NCBI GenBank assembly: GCA_903813345.2 | Contig: CAIIXF020000005.1 | Span: forward strand, 14,265,375-14,329,374 | DNA length: 64,000 nucleotides | Direction: 5' to 3' | Source of the DNA: Owenia fusiformis | Taxonomy: Eukaryota > Annelida > Polychaeta > Sabellida > Oweniidae | Shown here: in pieces, positions 1 through 13,088 of the stretch | How positions within the stretch are numbered: the stretch's first letter is position 1 | How the letters are laid out: the number at the start of each line of letters is the position of its first letter | The notes under the pieces: model-generated | Database searches by the model: none | Told to the model about the DNA's origin: nothing | What the model saw: only the letters and a program-made list of their open reading frames with translations | Position numbers and translations under genes: made by a program

Positions 1-301
1 CCACGCTAATCTTTTCTCAACAAATCGGAGAGCTAGAAGGAACACATCCTAAAAGCGTGCTTATTAGCAATGCAGTGAAGTCAGACAAAATTATGCTATA
101 TTGAAAGTCATCTATATTTCACTGACAAACTCTGAATGGGTCGGTGAGTTCAGAGATGTATTGTAAACTGAAAGAGTGAAGATGAAGCTCTCTTTTAAGA
201 AGCAAAGTCAAACGAATGCAAAAGTTACTATAGAATCTACTAAGATATATTTAAAACCATGCTTCAAAACATTCCTTTAATTAAAAATAAAAAAAACCTA
301 C

Positions 302-3300
302 CTATATTGATGTTGCAATAGGGACCGCCATATCCTGCCTCACATTCACATGAGAAGTAATGATCTGGATTCTTGTCATGAAAGGTACAGTTGCCATGGT
401 GACAATCTATCATTGAGCAATAGTTGTCTGGAATTGAAAATCATTTTCCAAAATATGACATGCTATTGTCTGAGTGTTTCTAAAGGCATGTTATATTCTT
501 AAATGTCTGTTAGGTGTTAAAAAATCAACTTCAACACCAGCAATTTATGGAGAATTGGGACGCTACCCGTTAAAAATACGTTTTGAAATCAAATTAATTA
601 AATATTGGCTCCGTTTACTTCACCTATCACCAGGAAACATTCTTCATAAAACATATATATATGACCGTGAAATGAGTCAATTTGGTTTTAAAGCCACTTG
701 GTCAAACAAAGTCATTGATATTTTAAAAAAGTGTGATTTATTATCTTATTGGGATACTCAAAAGATTGATGATGACAATATTTTTATCAAGACAATAACA
801 AAAACACTGTATCAGAATTATAACACTCAATGGAACAAAGATATATTAAATTACCCTGTCTTGAGAACTTATGTTAAATTCAAAAATGTCTTTGAAAGAG
901 AGAGTTATTTAAATATCCAAAATAAAAATTACAGGCAAGCAATTTGTAGATTTAGGCTTAGTTCCCACAAGTTACATATAGAACTTGGTCGTCATTTAAA
1001 GCCAAAGCCAAAACCTGTAGATGAACGTTTATGTAATATTTGTGGTATTTTAGAAGATGAACAACACTTCATCATGATTTGTAAGAAAAACACTACAGAA
1101 AGAAAAATTTTGTTTGACACCCTTACACGATTTAATTTTGTAGGCAGTCCTGACATTATTTTTAAAAAACTAATGTCTCACAAAAATTCTTATGTAATTT
1201 TACATTTAGCAAAGTTCATCTATCATTCACTCAAAAAATTGGATTAATGTGTCAACGATGCATCACACTGATATTTAAATTTCTGTCAAGTTATATTTGT
1301 ATTTTACAATTATCTTGTATTCTGTATTTTACATTTGATGATGTAATTAGAATTGTATTTGACAACAACTTTATTTTTGTATTCAATAGTTAGTTTAGTC
1401 TTAGGTCAGTTTTGTAGATTGTAGTTTTTAGTGACTAATATGTCATTGTAATGACATCAGAGAGTCAATAAAAGATATATATATATATTAAAATCTATAA
1501 CTGATTTAGGGTTATAGACATCCTATTAGTGAAATATAGAAATCAGTGGCATAGTGTCATATACGCATGTATATAAATGCCATGACTTACTCTAAAAATT
1601 GAAGGAAAGTATTTTTTCATTACGTCACCACCAAAAAGTGCTGACATATTGTTATGGCGGTTGGTGTTTAGCAGTTGGTAGTTGGCGATCGGCGTCTGTT
1701 ACAAATTCTTACAACTTCCAATAACAACTTCAATTTTTTTCAAAATCGTCTACATGTTTTTAGAAGTTCAAATCTGACTTTATATTTAAGATTGGCTGAT
1801 ACTAAGAAAATGCCCACGCTACGCCACTGGAAATATTCATGGTCTTAAGAGAACACCTGTGTGTGAAATGTTCAAAATTGTTTGATTTCCATCACTTGTG
1901 ACTGGTGTATATTATACATCTTTCATTTAATATGAATGCATATTTACCAGTTGGTTCATCACAGAAGCGACCTTCGAAGTTTGGCCTACATTGACATTGG
2001 GCATCGGATGTTTCTCCATCTATTGTGCACCAGGAACCCTCCTTGCAGAGATCTCTCTTAACAAACTCTTCACAGGGGTTTTCTACAAGTCAATCTATCA
2101 TATTATTGATAATCTGAAAACTCAGTATTATTTGATTAAATATCATTAAAATGTACCTGTATTTAGAAGTACCTGTATTTGCAATTATACATACAAGGAT
2201 ATTTCTTTCCATCATTTATAAGCAAGCTCTCAGGACATTTTTGTATTCATTGAAATGTTCTAAATGTTATATTGTTCATCATCAAATACATTCTCCATAT
2301 GTAGAACTCCGTTCAATAGACAAGCTTATGTCTGTCATTAATTAGAAATGAATTGTTATTAGTAGACACATACACTGCAGTGATCCACATGACTACGCTG
2401 GTTACCAAAATGGTTCGGTAAGAAATTGTTGGAACCTCGAAGGTATGATTTTTCAATGGTACCTTTGAGGTTCTGACATTTTGCCGTTTCTGTAACCAGC
2501 CTCATCGAGTGGATCACCAGTGACATAACAAAGCACTTCAAGTGTATTATTCATCCTGTAAATCCTGTTAGTCTTCCTGGAAATTTTGGTAAAAATACTA
2601 GTATGAGAATATTTGTAGAGGTTTACCTTTTGTGTATGCCAAACACCATGGGTCACCCTCAAAGTCTGGTAGCCATTTCCCATCAATACAAGTCTGCACA
2701 TAGACTGGTTCTACAAATGTTGGTTCTGTTTCCTCAGAACAGCTGAATATCACTTGTGATCCACAACTGAATAGATCCGTTAAGCGGGTGGTACCTACCC
2801 GGCTGTCCATAGCCTTGTTCACGCTACAAGCACATCCTGAAATGTGTTGATCACCACAATCAATAGTTGCCTTTAATGATACATAAATGTACATGGAAAT
2901 GTAAAAGTCATGTACAAGACGTGAGAATAAGGAATATTAGAAAGAAACACCAAAGTCGCAAACCAAGACTGTGGTTCAATGGCGAAAAAAACCCACTTAA
3001 ATTGAGCATTTTCTTCATCCATTCTGAACTATTTTGAGAGAATATTAGTTAGTCTGGTATGGGAAGACACCACTGATAGATACTTATCAGAAGGATGCAT
3101 CTGAGATTACAAAATCAAAAAAACAAAATTTTGATCACATATCTATCACTTATCTTTACATTTCAATCTGATTTTTTTGTTAAAACTTTGTCATTTCTCA
3201 ATATCTCTTGAACTTTGTGAAGCAGGGTGAGCACTTATTAGGAGGTGTGCCTTAAATATGGCCATTACGGTATGTCTCTACCTGTAGTAGTTATAGTCTC

Positions 3301-5006
3301 CAACCTATTTGTGGACGGTGTTCGGCAGTCAGCTGCTATAATAAATTCTCCCATTTGCAATAACTTACAAGGTGGTGACATTTTGTCATATTAATGTGTT
3401 TTTTTAATTTTCATCTCACATTCTCTTTCATGCCATTCTTACTATGTACATGTAATGTGGCATATAAAACCCATCTAGCCATTACATTGGCACTCACACA
3501 AAGGGCTCTTTATATCTCCAGAATAAGAGAGAAATATCCCTCTGCAATTATTTTACAAATAGAGACAGTTAAATTAGAAACAGCCCATTCCCTGTCAAAC
3601 ATATATGGCATGTATAACAACAAAATTTGTTTACTACGATCTTTGTTGAAATACTGTTTGAAAGCACTGAACCTCTTTTGAATTATCACCATTTAGCGTT
3701 CACACACATTTTACCTAAATCACAATAATTGCCAGCAGCTATCTTTCGAGATAATTCTACAATTAGATGGTTATTGAGACAAAACCCTGGGAAACTTGAG
3801 AATACCTTTAGAATTTGAGAAAAAAACTCCTGACCACTTTCACCGCTTGTCAAGATTTTGCTTGGTTTTTATTTGAATATGTCTGTAATTCCTAAGGAAG
3901 ATTGACGTTTAGGTTAATGTAATTACACTAAAACCTTTGTACAGTTCACTCCTGTTGAGCCACAAATTTGTGTTCACTATAGGTAGGTGTTCACTACAGA
4001 GAGCCAATTTTGTACAGAACTCAGTGGAGTGTGTGCTGAGAAGTGATGTTCACTAGACAGAGGTGTTCACTAGAAAGAGGTGTTCACTAAGACAGGTTTT
4101 ACTGTATGTGATAAAACTGGAAATGTGTAGAGTCAAACTTGTTGAATATGAAACTCATTTTATCTTGCCTTGTTCAAAATACAAAGACTGTAAGGAGTTG
4201 ACTGTGAGTCAATAAAAAGTATACCAGTAAGGTATTATAGCCTTGTAAACCTAGCTACCTTTTTTTATTTTAAATATTTGATATTGTCAAAAAAACAGTT
4301 ACACATTCTCTCTCATATAATCTCAGACAAATAAATAAAATAGTATTATAGGAGTACAATGAGACCTGCAAAGTGGAACACCTCTAGAAGTGGAACATTA
4401 TCTGTTAATGGAACACTTTTCAGAGTCCCAAGACCAACTGACTTAATGTTAAATGAACCTCTATAAGTGGAGCACCTCCCAAGTGGAACACTTTTTAGAG
4501 GTATCACAGGTGTTCCACTTAGACAGGTTTTACTGTATTTTGAAAATAATGATTATTTTTATATGCAGTATGTTTAGTGGCGTCACCCCCTTTATGTTGG
4601 TTATTTGGTGCAGTAATGTGATGCTGTAATAGAATATCCACTTCAATATCATATATGAATGATAAAGTAAATACCATTCGTAATAAAGCAAATACTTACG
4701 TGTAATGTTCAAATGTTTTTCTACCACATCCAGTCTTTTGCCGAGGTCACTGTCCATATCTTCTTGATGTGTAAACACCCTCACTTGATGTTCCAACATA
4801 TTCAGATATTCTTTTTTAAGTGATGCATACTTTTCCTCCAGCTCCTCAATATGTGATTTTTGTTTGAGAATCACCATCTCCATTTGTGCATTGGTCTCAG
4901 TTTTACATGTTCCAAAAGAAAGCTTCTGTTGACAGGAGTCTTCAACTGTTGTCCGCTGTGCTTTTATAGCCATGAGGCTTGTTATTAATATAGCCAAATA
5001 CATCAT
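302..5006 (-). CDS. Secreted coiled-coil / CCP (sushi) / EGF protein, partial (continues past left edge)
   Basis: Four coding exons fit with matching splice phases (all phase 1): 4700-5006, 2627-2836, 1948-2082 and 302-427. About 259 residues are visible. The first exon starts MMYLAILITSLMAIKA, a typical signal peptide, followed by a Glu/Lys-rich heptad-like stretch (about residues 40-90) that looks like a coiled coil. The second exon is one CCP/sushi module, with the ending GKWLPDFEGDPWC. The third and fourth exons are single EGF-like modules with paired cysteines (CQCRPNFEGRFC and CECEAGYGGPYC). The protein is therefore exported and probably multimeric, with further modules off the left edge. 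One-module-per-phase-1-exon structure is typical of shuffled extracellular proteins. Its neighbours on the same strand are also secreted recognition-type proteins. The ligand is unknown. A LINE fragment sits in the intron between the two EGF exons. I am confident of the modules, less so of completeness between 2836 and 4700. Confidence 0.8.
460..1491 (+). mobile_element. 5'-truncated LINE: reverse-transcriptase C-terminal/zinc-knuckle fragment
   Basis: An open frame of about 257 codons (474-1247) ends with the Cys/His pattern CNICGILEDEQHFIMIC, the zinc-knuckle seen after the reverse transcriptase of many non-LTR retrotransposons. No RT catalytic core is present, so the copy is 5'-truncated. 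The 3' end has AATAAA (1468-1473) followed by an AT dinucleotide tail. The fragment lies inside an intron of the CCP/EGF gene, on the opposite strand. The clade is not assigned. The outer limits are estimates. Confidence 0.7.
1544..1829. mobile_element. Short hAT-like inverted-repeat element (family 1, copy A)
   Basis: The left end CAGTGGCATAGTGTCATA and the right end ACGCTACGCCACTG are inverted versions of each other. A perfect 5-bp direct duplication GAAAT (1539-1543 and 1830-1834) flanks the element, which marks it as a transposon insertion. It has no coding capacity. A second copy lies at 16373-16661. A TGTCACCACC-type repeat sits inside it at about 1622-1700. Confidence 0.75.
3260..3400. 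repeat. Dispersed 'gtcaccacc' repeat family, degenerate copy
   Basis: Sequence around TATAGTCTCCAACC and GGTGGTGACATTTTG matches copies near 1622-1700, 18894-19020, 20640-20760 and 34679-34850. Better copies begin ATGTCACCACC and end GGTGGTGACAT, so the family looks like a short terminal-inverted-repeat element. No target duplication was recognised for this copy. Confidence 0.5.
3925..4540. repeat. Dispersed 'acagtaaaacctgt' inverted-repeat family, two neighbouring copies
   Basis: Two related blocks (about 3930-4115 and 4352-4537) each end in ACAGGTTTTACTGTA. They contain short internal repeats such as AAGTGGAACACCTC or GTGTTCACTA. Related blocks occur near 47303-47559, 51258-51412, 59390-59555 and 61586-61770. 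The opening ACAGTAAAACCTG is the inverse of the end, so this looks like a non-autonomous DNA transposon family. Confidence 0.6.
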
Positions 5007-6883
5007 GGTGGCCTGGTCCTACAGAGTGCTCATCAATCGATTTAGCAAACGTATGTTTGGTATGCAATCTTTTGAAGATGTGTGTCTAAAGTTGTTTTTT
5101 ATCTAGTTTAAATTATATGACTTTAAAATGTCATGACACATTTTATGGAATATCTGAATAGAAAGTTTTTTATGTTATTCAGCGTCACTTTGCATTTAAC
5201 TGCAAGCATTAGAGCATTTCTATTCACATCATATTTTTAATACTTTCTTCAAATATGTATAAATTCTATGATGGTTTTATATATTTGTATATAATGTCTT
5301 TTTATTTCTTACTTTGTGGCCTTTTTGGACGAGGTTCCATTCAATTTTATGATTTTTGCCATTGTATTTGTGTTAAAGTAATAGTACATGGGCTCTAAAT
5401 GCTATTAAGATTCAAATGACTCCAAATGAGAGATGACAGGTACTTATTAAAACAGAAAATTCAGCGAATGTTCTTTTAATAACTGATGCGAGTAGGTAGT
5501 TGCCAGTTCCACCAGGTGGCCTATTCGGGTCAATTAGCATGGCAGGTATATAAGAAAACTTGAATATTCATCAGTTAAAGTGGATCAGTTTTCATGTAAC
5601 TCTTATGTGTCGGATAATTATACAAATTAAAATATGTCAGGTAAAAGATAATATTATCTGTCCAACATAAGAAAAGATATTTCACTTTTTGAGATTTGAT
5701 AAGATGGGGGTCTAGCCTATTGGGTAGGACAATTTTGATTGGGTAAGGCAAGATCGAAAGATATTCTCCTGGAGTGTAAATGAATTTTTTAGAAGCAAAA
5801 TCTATTAGAAGGGATAATGTAATAGTAAGTTATAATCTTTTCGCAACGCACTGTCAAATCCTTTCAAAAGTGTTAGATTTATGAATTATAAAATGTGTTC
5901 TCAATGAAATATGTTTTTTATACCTATTCTCTGTATATAAAGATTTAAATGATGGGCATAACATATTAAGCATATTTAATGTATCAGCATGTTAGCATGT
6001 CAAGTTAAATGAAACCTTTCTTGGCTTTTTGGCATTCTCAACATAGTTTGTTGTGAATAGATGATACCTGATTTTATGTTGGCTTTGACATATATTTTGA
6101 AGGTTGTTAATAATAAGAAATGTGTTATTTTAATAAAAGTATAAACATTATAATTATATGTTTTTGTCCTTCCTTTCTTGTTAGTTAGAACTTTTTAGTT
6201 TGGATATGATGGCCATTTTTTGTTGATTTTTCAGTGAGTACAAGAGTACTCTCCAGTTAAGTTGATTAAGTTGATTTTGATTTATTTTCCTTGCTTATGA
6301 GTCAATGAGTTTTTTTTTTATTTACAAAATATATATCATTAAATTAATTGAATGAAATGATTATATGTTTAATAGATTTCATCTGTTGCCATTGACGTCA
6401 GTTCATTGTTGTTATTTTTGTGTGATAACATGTTCAAAAAATCACTTTATTCTGACATGCATCCCATCATGCTGTCTAGTAAAGTACATTATTTTCAGAA
6501 TTTATAGTTTTTCATTATCAGTTTTATATATTATCATGTTTACTTTAAAGCTCTTTGCACAGGATATTTACAGTATATTTTTCAATGTGATAATCCTTCT
6601 GAAAATATCTCATGCAATTTATGTAAGTTGCTGATGCACCTTTTGGTTCATAAATGTAGATGGTAGAGGGAATAAAATTGATTTTCTGGACTTTATATAT
6701 CTTCTTTATAAACAATACTTTGGAAGCATTGCCCACCAAAAAATTTCTAAGACATTCACCAAAATTAGCAAACTACCAATAACTATTGATGCCAACCACT
6801 GACATTATGGATCTAGTCAATATATTTTAAAACATTGTACAATACAACACTATTGGTGTCTCACAACCTTTTCCTTCAGTCAT
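5007..6883. other. Intergenic, no gene seen
   Basis: This is the AT-rich spacer between the CCP/EGF gene (whose promoter should lie just above 5006) and the 3' end of the lysozyme-like gene. The open frames here are short, lack splice-consistent partners and show no recognisable domain. No core promoter element could be assigned with confidence. Confidence 0.5.
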
Positions 6884-9800
6884 TCATTTCTTGGTCACCT
6901 TACAGTGTGCTCTACTCGGCCAATCACACACCTTCAGTTCATCATTCCAGTGAAGTCTAAGCTTTGAACCCCTGATGATACTTGGGCATGCTTTTCTCCA
7001 CGTCAATCCATTTGAATTGCAGTGATAGAAGTGGTCACAGCTGTTGGGATCAGCCACTAATCTTTCCCATTCTGGTACCTTTGGGCCTGATGGGCACCCA
7101 ATCCCTAATGATATAAGATTAGAATAGAAAATAGAATGCTTATGCTGACTTTATATATAACACAATATCTACTTATCTTTATCTGCCATTTTTGCTTGAT
7201 TTAGATTAGAGATGATCCACTTTCAGATAAGTATACAGAAAATCCGCACTGTTGAAATGTCAATAAGAATTTGAAGTGCTAAGCAATATCCAATTTTCCT
7301 CATTTATTGGAGGAAACCACAAATACCGTTAAGGTTGAAGGCACTAAATAACAGTATTTTTGATTTGTGAATAGATTTTTATGCAGATTTGTTTATAGGG
7401 ATTATGTTTGGTTTGACCTTATTGGTTTCTAATTATTAACCATGTTTTTCTAGGATTCTTTGAACAGTGGCGTAGCCAGGATTTGGTGACCGGGGGTTCT
7501 GTTTTTATGTTATTCACAAATCCCCCCCCCCTTCATTAGGGTTCCTTAAATAATGCAATTTGTACAATTACACTCCCTCCAAAAGTTTGGCAACCTAACT
7601 AACCCATTGGATCATGTATTTAGGTTTGAATTCTTATATGCATAATTTGTAAAGAAAAAACTATTTTGAGAGGGGAAATATAATTCACTTTAGTACCTTC
7701 ATTAAGTTAAGTAGACAATTGAATTTGAATTTTATTTAACAAAAATGATGTCTTTATTTACTGAAAGTAATAGGCTTTATCAAGAAACCTCTCCCATTGA
7801 AATAACACAGGACGTAAAAATGATTTTCAAAAATGACCTTGCAGCTTTCTTTGTAACTTTAATGTTCACAAAGTAAAATAAACAGGCAACGTGCAAAAAG
7901 TCAGACAACTTATAATTAATTTTCTGCATCAAAATATATTTCAGTGAATCTTTTACTGAATACATATCCTAAAATCTGATTTGCCCCGAATCCACCATTA
8001 TTTCGTCCGATTTCTGGAAGACCATGATTTGTTTCCAAGGAATATCAACTATTTCGCACAATTTATTCTTTAACTTAAGCTACTTTATCTAGGACAAAAT
8101 AAATCACCTCATGCAATGGCTTATCATTGTTTTTCAAGAATTTTGTTGGAAGCCAGTTCGGATCAAATGCAAGGTTATTGAAATTGACGCAAACACCCAT
8201 ATACTCCGAATGATCGTTCTTCTATGATAACTTTTCACAACGTTTACACGAAGGCTTTTTAAACTATCCGGGATAGTCGTATTACTGATAAAAATATCTA
8301 TTATTCAAATAAATGGGTCTCGGTTATGCTTTGTTTTAAGAAGTTAAAAATATTTCTTTGGACGTCCCCGGAGCTCAGTGGTAAGTCCCCTGGAGCAGAT
8401 CAACCGCAGTTGATAATAAAACGTTTTAGTTGATATAAATCATATATAAATACAAGCGTCTGTTATTTTGTTAAGTTCAGACGGCTTGATAACAAATTAG
8501 GCCTTCATTATTTGAAGATAAATACCATATGATTTTCAATGTTTTTTTTATTATATAATTTATTTGCTAAACATATCATGACATTGACATGAAAATGGAG
8601 AGCAAGTAAACTGGAACGATAACAATTTGAACTCTATACAATCTCTTAGATGAGTGGAGTGTATCTGAAAAAAAATAAAATCATTTTTTGCAATGATTGA
8701 TTTTCTTTGGAAAAGTGATGGGTAAATAAATACTGCTTTTAAATAATTCATTTCACAACGTTTTTTTTATTATTTAACACAATTGATTTCGGGACTTGCC
8801 AGCCCCAGGGACGTCCCAAGAAATATTTTAAAATTTTAATTGAAATAAAACAAAACAGAGATGTACACATTTGAAAGAACATGTGTTTTATCAATATTGC
8901 GACTATTCCATATATTTATTCGTCAATGTTGTATAATCATTCGGAGTATGGGACGTCTGCATTGTTTTCAATAACTTTCAATAACTCCGTATTGGACCAG
9001 AACTGGCTAAAACAAAATTCCTTCAAAGGACTGATTTAGCCATTGCCAAAGATGGGTTATTTTGTCCGAGAAGAAGCAGCTTTTAAGTTAATTGTGCGAA
9101 ATTATTGTTATTTCTAAATGTAAAATCTCATGATGCTCTGGGGTCTTTCCTTAAATTTCACCCAGTGCCTAAGGTTGCCAAACGTTCACTATGACATGTT
9201 TTGAACAAAATAAGGCTTGTTCACCACAACAAATATTAAATCATTTACTGCTCATATATTTAGTTTTCAAATAGCACAGCAATTTAATATTTCTGGTTAT
9301 ATGCATTTTCCCGCAAAATGATATTTTGGGAAATCCTGACCGGGGGTTCGTTCGAACCCATCGAACCCCCGCTGCCTACGGCTATGTTTGAAAAAGAAAT
9401 ATAAAAAAACTGTTGAAAATGCAAATTTAGAATAAAAAGATGGTATTTGTACTTACATTGTACAGGTTTTCCTACTTGGCTACTCTCTTTGCCTCGATCC
9501 TCATCTTCTGGCGTTTCATCTGGTTTTTCAGTTGGTTTATCAGTTGGTTCTTCCTTTTTTGTGCATTCTTCAACACGTTGTACAAATTCATCAGCTGTTC
9601 TTGTACCATCATCTGGATTATAATATTGACTCCAATACTCCCCCTGTTTATTGATGTCTTTCTCCGAGGGCAGTTTCTCATCCTGAATTTGGAGAAATAG
9701 TCTTGCGGCCAAAGCAGAGTAGAATGGGTCTCTTAATTCTTTCCATGTAGCACTCTCCCAGTTGACGTCATAAAGGTTTTTAATCTTCTCAAGGTTTTTC

Positions 9801-12800
9801 TTTAGTTTAGAGCGTGATGCAGTATCTTTGGTTTCATTAAAAGTTGCCTCATTTACCTGGGATGAAAAAAACATCAACATAAAGTAACTGTATTTCTCTT
9901 ATTATCCTATTAATTCTCCTTCATGAGCTGACATTAAGCAGCCAACATTTCTTCACAGTATCTATGACCTGCTATCATTCTCACACTGATCTCACATTTC
10001 AAATAACAATTACATTTTAATTTGAACAAAACACAGGAATGCTGACTCATCAGTATAAATAGTTAACTGAATGATGCAGTACATTTTGATTAAGGAACCT
10101 AATCTGTTTGTATTTATAAGGTTGACTTTCTTACCTGCCAAATTCCTCCATGGTAGTTTTCCCGATATGTGTCTTTGTCTGTGCCATACTTTGATTCCAC
10201 ACAGGCAATATTTCTCAGGAATTCTAGGCCTTTATCTGCATATTGCGTCAGCTTTTCTAAAGCTGTATTGACTACATCTATACCAGATGGAGTCTTAGTC
10301 TCTGTCTCTTCCTTTGTGGTATTATCTTGTATTATAGTTTCCTCTCCTGCAATAATTACTTCTCTATCATTTTCACCCTCGTCACCTCCTTGAGGCACTT
10401 CTTCTCCTGTGTTTTCATCAGTATTCGTCTTCTCCTCTTTTTGTTTTCTTCCATTTCTTTCTTTTCTTCTACATCCTTTCACACGCAGCGCAAAGTTAAA
10501 TGCTGTTTCTTCATTCTCTGTTGTGTCATAATTTTTATCCCAATACTCCCCTTGTGCTTCTATGTCTTTCTCTGAGGGCAGACTCTCACCTTGGTTCTGC
10601 AAAACTAATCTTGCAGCCAGAACAGAATAGAAGGGATCTTTCAGATTTTTCCATTTTACAGTCTCCCAGTCAATGTCATAAAGTTCTTTGATCTTTTCAT
10701 AGCTTTCAATAAGCTCAGGATGTGATGTTGTGTCTTTGGTGTCAGTAAATCTTGCCTCATCAACCTTAATATGATGAAATTCAACAATCTTAATATGAAA
10801 TACAACAACTATATGAAATTCAACAATCTTAATATGAAATACAAGTTGAACATGAAATACAACAACCTTATGAAATACAACAACCTTGATATGAAATACA
10901 ACAACCTTAATATGAAATATAACAACCTTGATATGAAATACAACAACCTTGATATGAAATACAACAACCTTAATATGAAATACAACAACCTTAATATGAA
11001 ATGCAGCAACCTAGATATGAAATACAACCTTAATATGAAATACAACCTAACAACCTAGATATGAAACACAACAGCCTTAATATGAAATATAACAATCTTT
11101 TGAAATACATACACAATATCAACCAGAAATAAAATGTTGGCACTTTGAAAAGACTAGTCTCGGTTTGGAGAACGAAGTTCATCAGTGTACTGCATGTTAC
11201 GCCTGCTTTGGACAATTTTGATATTTTTTACATATTGTAGATTTAAATGTCCTCTTTTGAATATCCATAATTTAATTTGGGTGATTTTTCTATATTTTTC
11301 ATAAAAATGATCAGTGCATTAGTCTGATGAACTTCGTTCTCCAGACTGAGACTTGTCTTTTATTGAATCGGTCTACTGCACGTTACGCCTGCTTCAGACA
11401 ATTTTGATATTTTTACATATTGTAGATTTATATGTCCTCTTTGAATATTCATTATTTAATTTGGGTGTTATTTCTATATTTTTCATTTGAAAAATTATTA
11501 GCCCAGTAGACTGTTCTCCAAACCAAGACTTGTCCTTTCAATCATGGATGATTTACTTGATGAACTTTTAATTGCTGTACAGAATTTTTATTCAAACAAA
11601 ATATATTATTTGTAATAATTTGATATACTTCCAGACATGTCATAACAGGGAGTAAAAGATATTTATATGATTATTATTGCTTGTTGCAACCATTATTCAC
11701 TTACTTATTGATGTTTTCAAACGCATAATGTTCTTTCCTCAGAATTTCTTACTTTCTGATGCTGATAAGTGGTCAAGATCAGTACTAAGATATAAATTGA
11801 ATTGACATGGTTTTTAATGTTGTTAATTCTTGAATGTTGCCATTTACTGAATTGAATCTGAATAGAGGCTTTTCCATGTAGCTTTGAAATCTGGTTAAAA
11901 TCTTGTTTTAATGAGATTTTAGGACATCTGCATTTCTAACCACTAAAGACTAACATTTTCTTCTATTTGAATTCTGTGTGTAACTTTCTATCAAAACTAC
12001 TTTGATTTGCACTGTTATTTACCTTTATTCAAATTCTAGAGATTTTGAAGTTTTCTAAAAATGGTCGGGCTAAATCCCCATTGAAACAATGTTGAAAAAC
12101 CTTTAAAAGTTCATTTACTCTTTATAAGATTCACAATTTTAATGTGAAATCACAATCCACATGTCAATAATATCATATAGTTACATTCCAATGTCGTTTT
12201 TAGTTGATCCAAATGGAATTACTTGATAAATCAAGAAATTAAGTGACTCTTGCAGCTGCTATTAAGTTGCAATGTTATTTAGCCCTACCAATACCCATGA
12301 TGCCATCTATTTTTTCATTTATTTCATTTATATGGAAAAGGGTCAATTGTCAAAGGAAAAGTATGAATATTACATCTAAGAGCATAATACAATTCAACAA
12401 CATACCTGCCAAATTCCTCCATGATAGTTTTCCCGATATGTATCTTTTTCTGTACCATACTTTGATTCCACACAGGCAATATTTCTTAGGAATTCTATGC
12501 CTGTATCTGAATATTCTTTGAGTTTTTCTAATGCAGCATCGACTACATCTGCACCAGATTCATTTTTTGCTTTTTTCCTCCTCTGACTAGATGTCTCTAT
12601 GAAAAGTGCACACCCAAATCAAAAAGCAATTAAAATGCTATTAGTAATATTTTATCTAATGGATAATCCAATTTAAAATTGTCAAATTAGAAACCTTACT
12701 TGGAGGTGGTCCTTTGAAAAACTAAAATCATAAAGTTGAAATAGTATTATGATTATATTTAAAATGAGTCAACATTTGTTTTACAATATTGACCTTGAAC

Positions 12801-13088
12801 TTTGTATTATGCTTATTATGAAATAAAATAATGTCTCCTGTAAATAAAAAAATCCCATATTGTTTATATACATGTACAATTTTGCACATATATATGTATA
12901 TGATAAGACTTTTTTGTCTATAAACTGTTTTAAGAAACCAAAAGTGCAGTAAATATTATAATGCTATATGTGATTAAACTGTTAAAATGATTAAGAATAC
13001 AAAAGTGCAAAAAGCAGAAAATCATCTCACCTTGAATTAAGAGAGTGAAAAAAATAAATATTTTGACAGAGGTCCAATTTTTACACAT
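6884..13088 (-). CDS. Secreted protein with two lysozyme-like domains and a C-terminal chitin-binding domain
   Basis: Five coding exons join in frame: 13031-13088, 12406-12596, 10135-10764, 9457-9856 and 6884-7104, giving 499 residues. Residues 1-19 (MCKNWTSVKIFIFFTLLIQ) form a signal peptide. Two homologous lysozyme/transglycosylase-like domains follow (about 35-180 and 240-405). Each has an ACVESKYG motif with a candidate catalytic Glu (63 and 273) and then GGIWQV, resembling the Glu and GLMQ-type motifs of SLT/goose-lysozyme folds. Each domain is split by a phase-0 intron at the same GIWQ|V position, which shows internal duplication. A charged linker separates them, and a Pro/Thr/Glu linker leads to a six-cysteine peritrophin-type chitin-binding domain (Cys 430, 449, 455, 466, 486, 494). 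The likely role is extracellular binding and hydrolysis of chitin or peptidoglycan in defence or digestion. Activity is inferred, not shown. Confidence 0.82.
7465..9386. mobile_element. Foldback-type hAT-like element, copy 1 (1.9 kb)
   Basis: The element runs from CAGTGGCGTAGCCAGG to CTGCCTACGGCTATG and is flanked by TTTGAA on both sides (7459-7464 and 9387-9392). The two halves are imperfect inverted copies. For example 8090-8260 (GGACAAAATAAATCACC, AGCCAGTTCGGATC, TACTCCGAATGATCG) matches the reverse complement of 8910-9090. The transcript would fold into a long hairpin. I see no transposase frame. It lies in the last intron of the lysozyme-like gene. A second copy in opposite orientation is at 35410-38105. 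Confidence 0.8.
10766..11107. repeat. 21-bp minisatellite abutting and copying a splice acceptor
   Basis: There are about 16 units of a 21-bp motif (AATATGAAATACAACAACCTT on the plus strand). On the gene's strand each unit reads TTTCATATTAAGGTTGTTG. The real exon border at 10764/10765 reads TTTCATCATATTAAG|GTTGATG, so the array is built from, or has grown into, the acceptor of the 630-nt exon of the lysozyme-like gene. The open frames in the array on both strands are repeat artefacts. Confidence 0.8.
11864..12345. mobile_element. About 470-bp inverted-repeat element (family 7, copy A)
   Basis: The ends GCTTTTCCATGTAGC and TATATGGAAAAGG are inverted relative to each other. A similar copy in opposite orientation lies at about 41205-41640, sharing stretches such as AAATCAAGAAATTAAGTGACTC and ATCACAATCCA. 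It is non-coding and lies in an intron of the lysozyme-like gene. The exact boundaries are approximate. Confidence 0.6.

Noticed and set aside
10771-11058. 95-codon plus-strand frame of MKYNNLN repeats
   Set aside because: Product of the 21-bp minisatellite. The overlapping opposite frame is equally repetitive.
12700-12721. 22-nt micro-exon of the lysozyme-like gene (FFKGPPP)
   Set aside because: Splice borders look plausible, but its phase does not fit between the signal-peptide exon and the next exon, which already join correctly without it.
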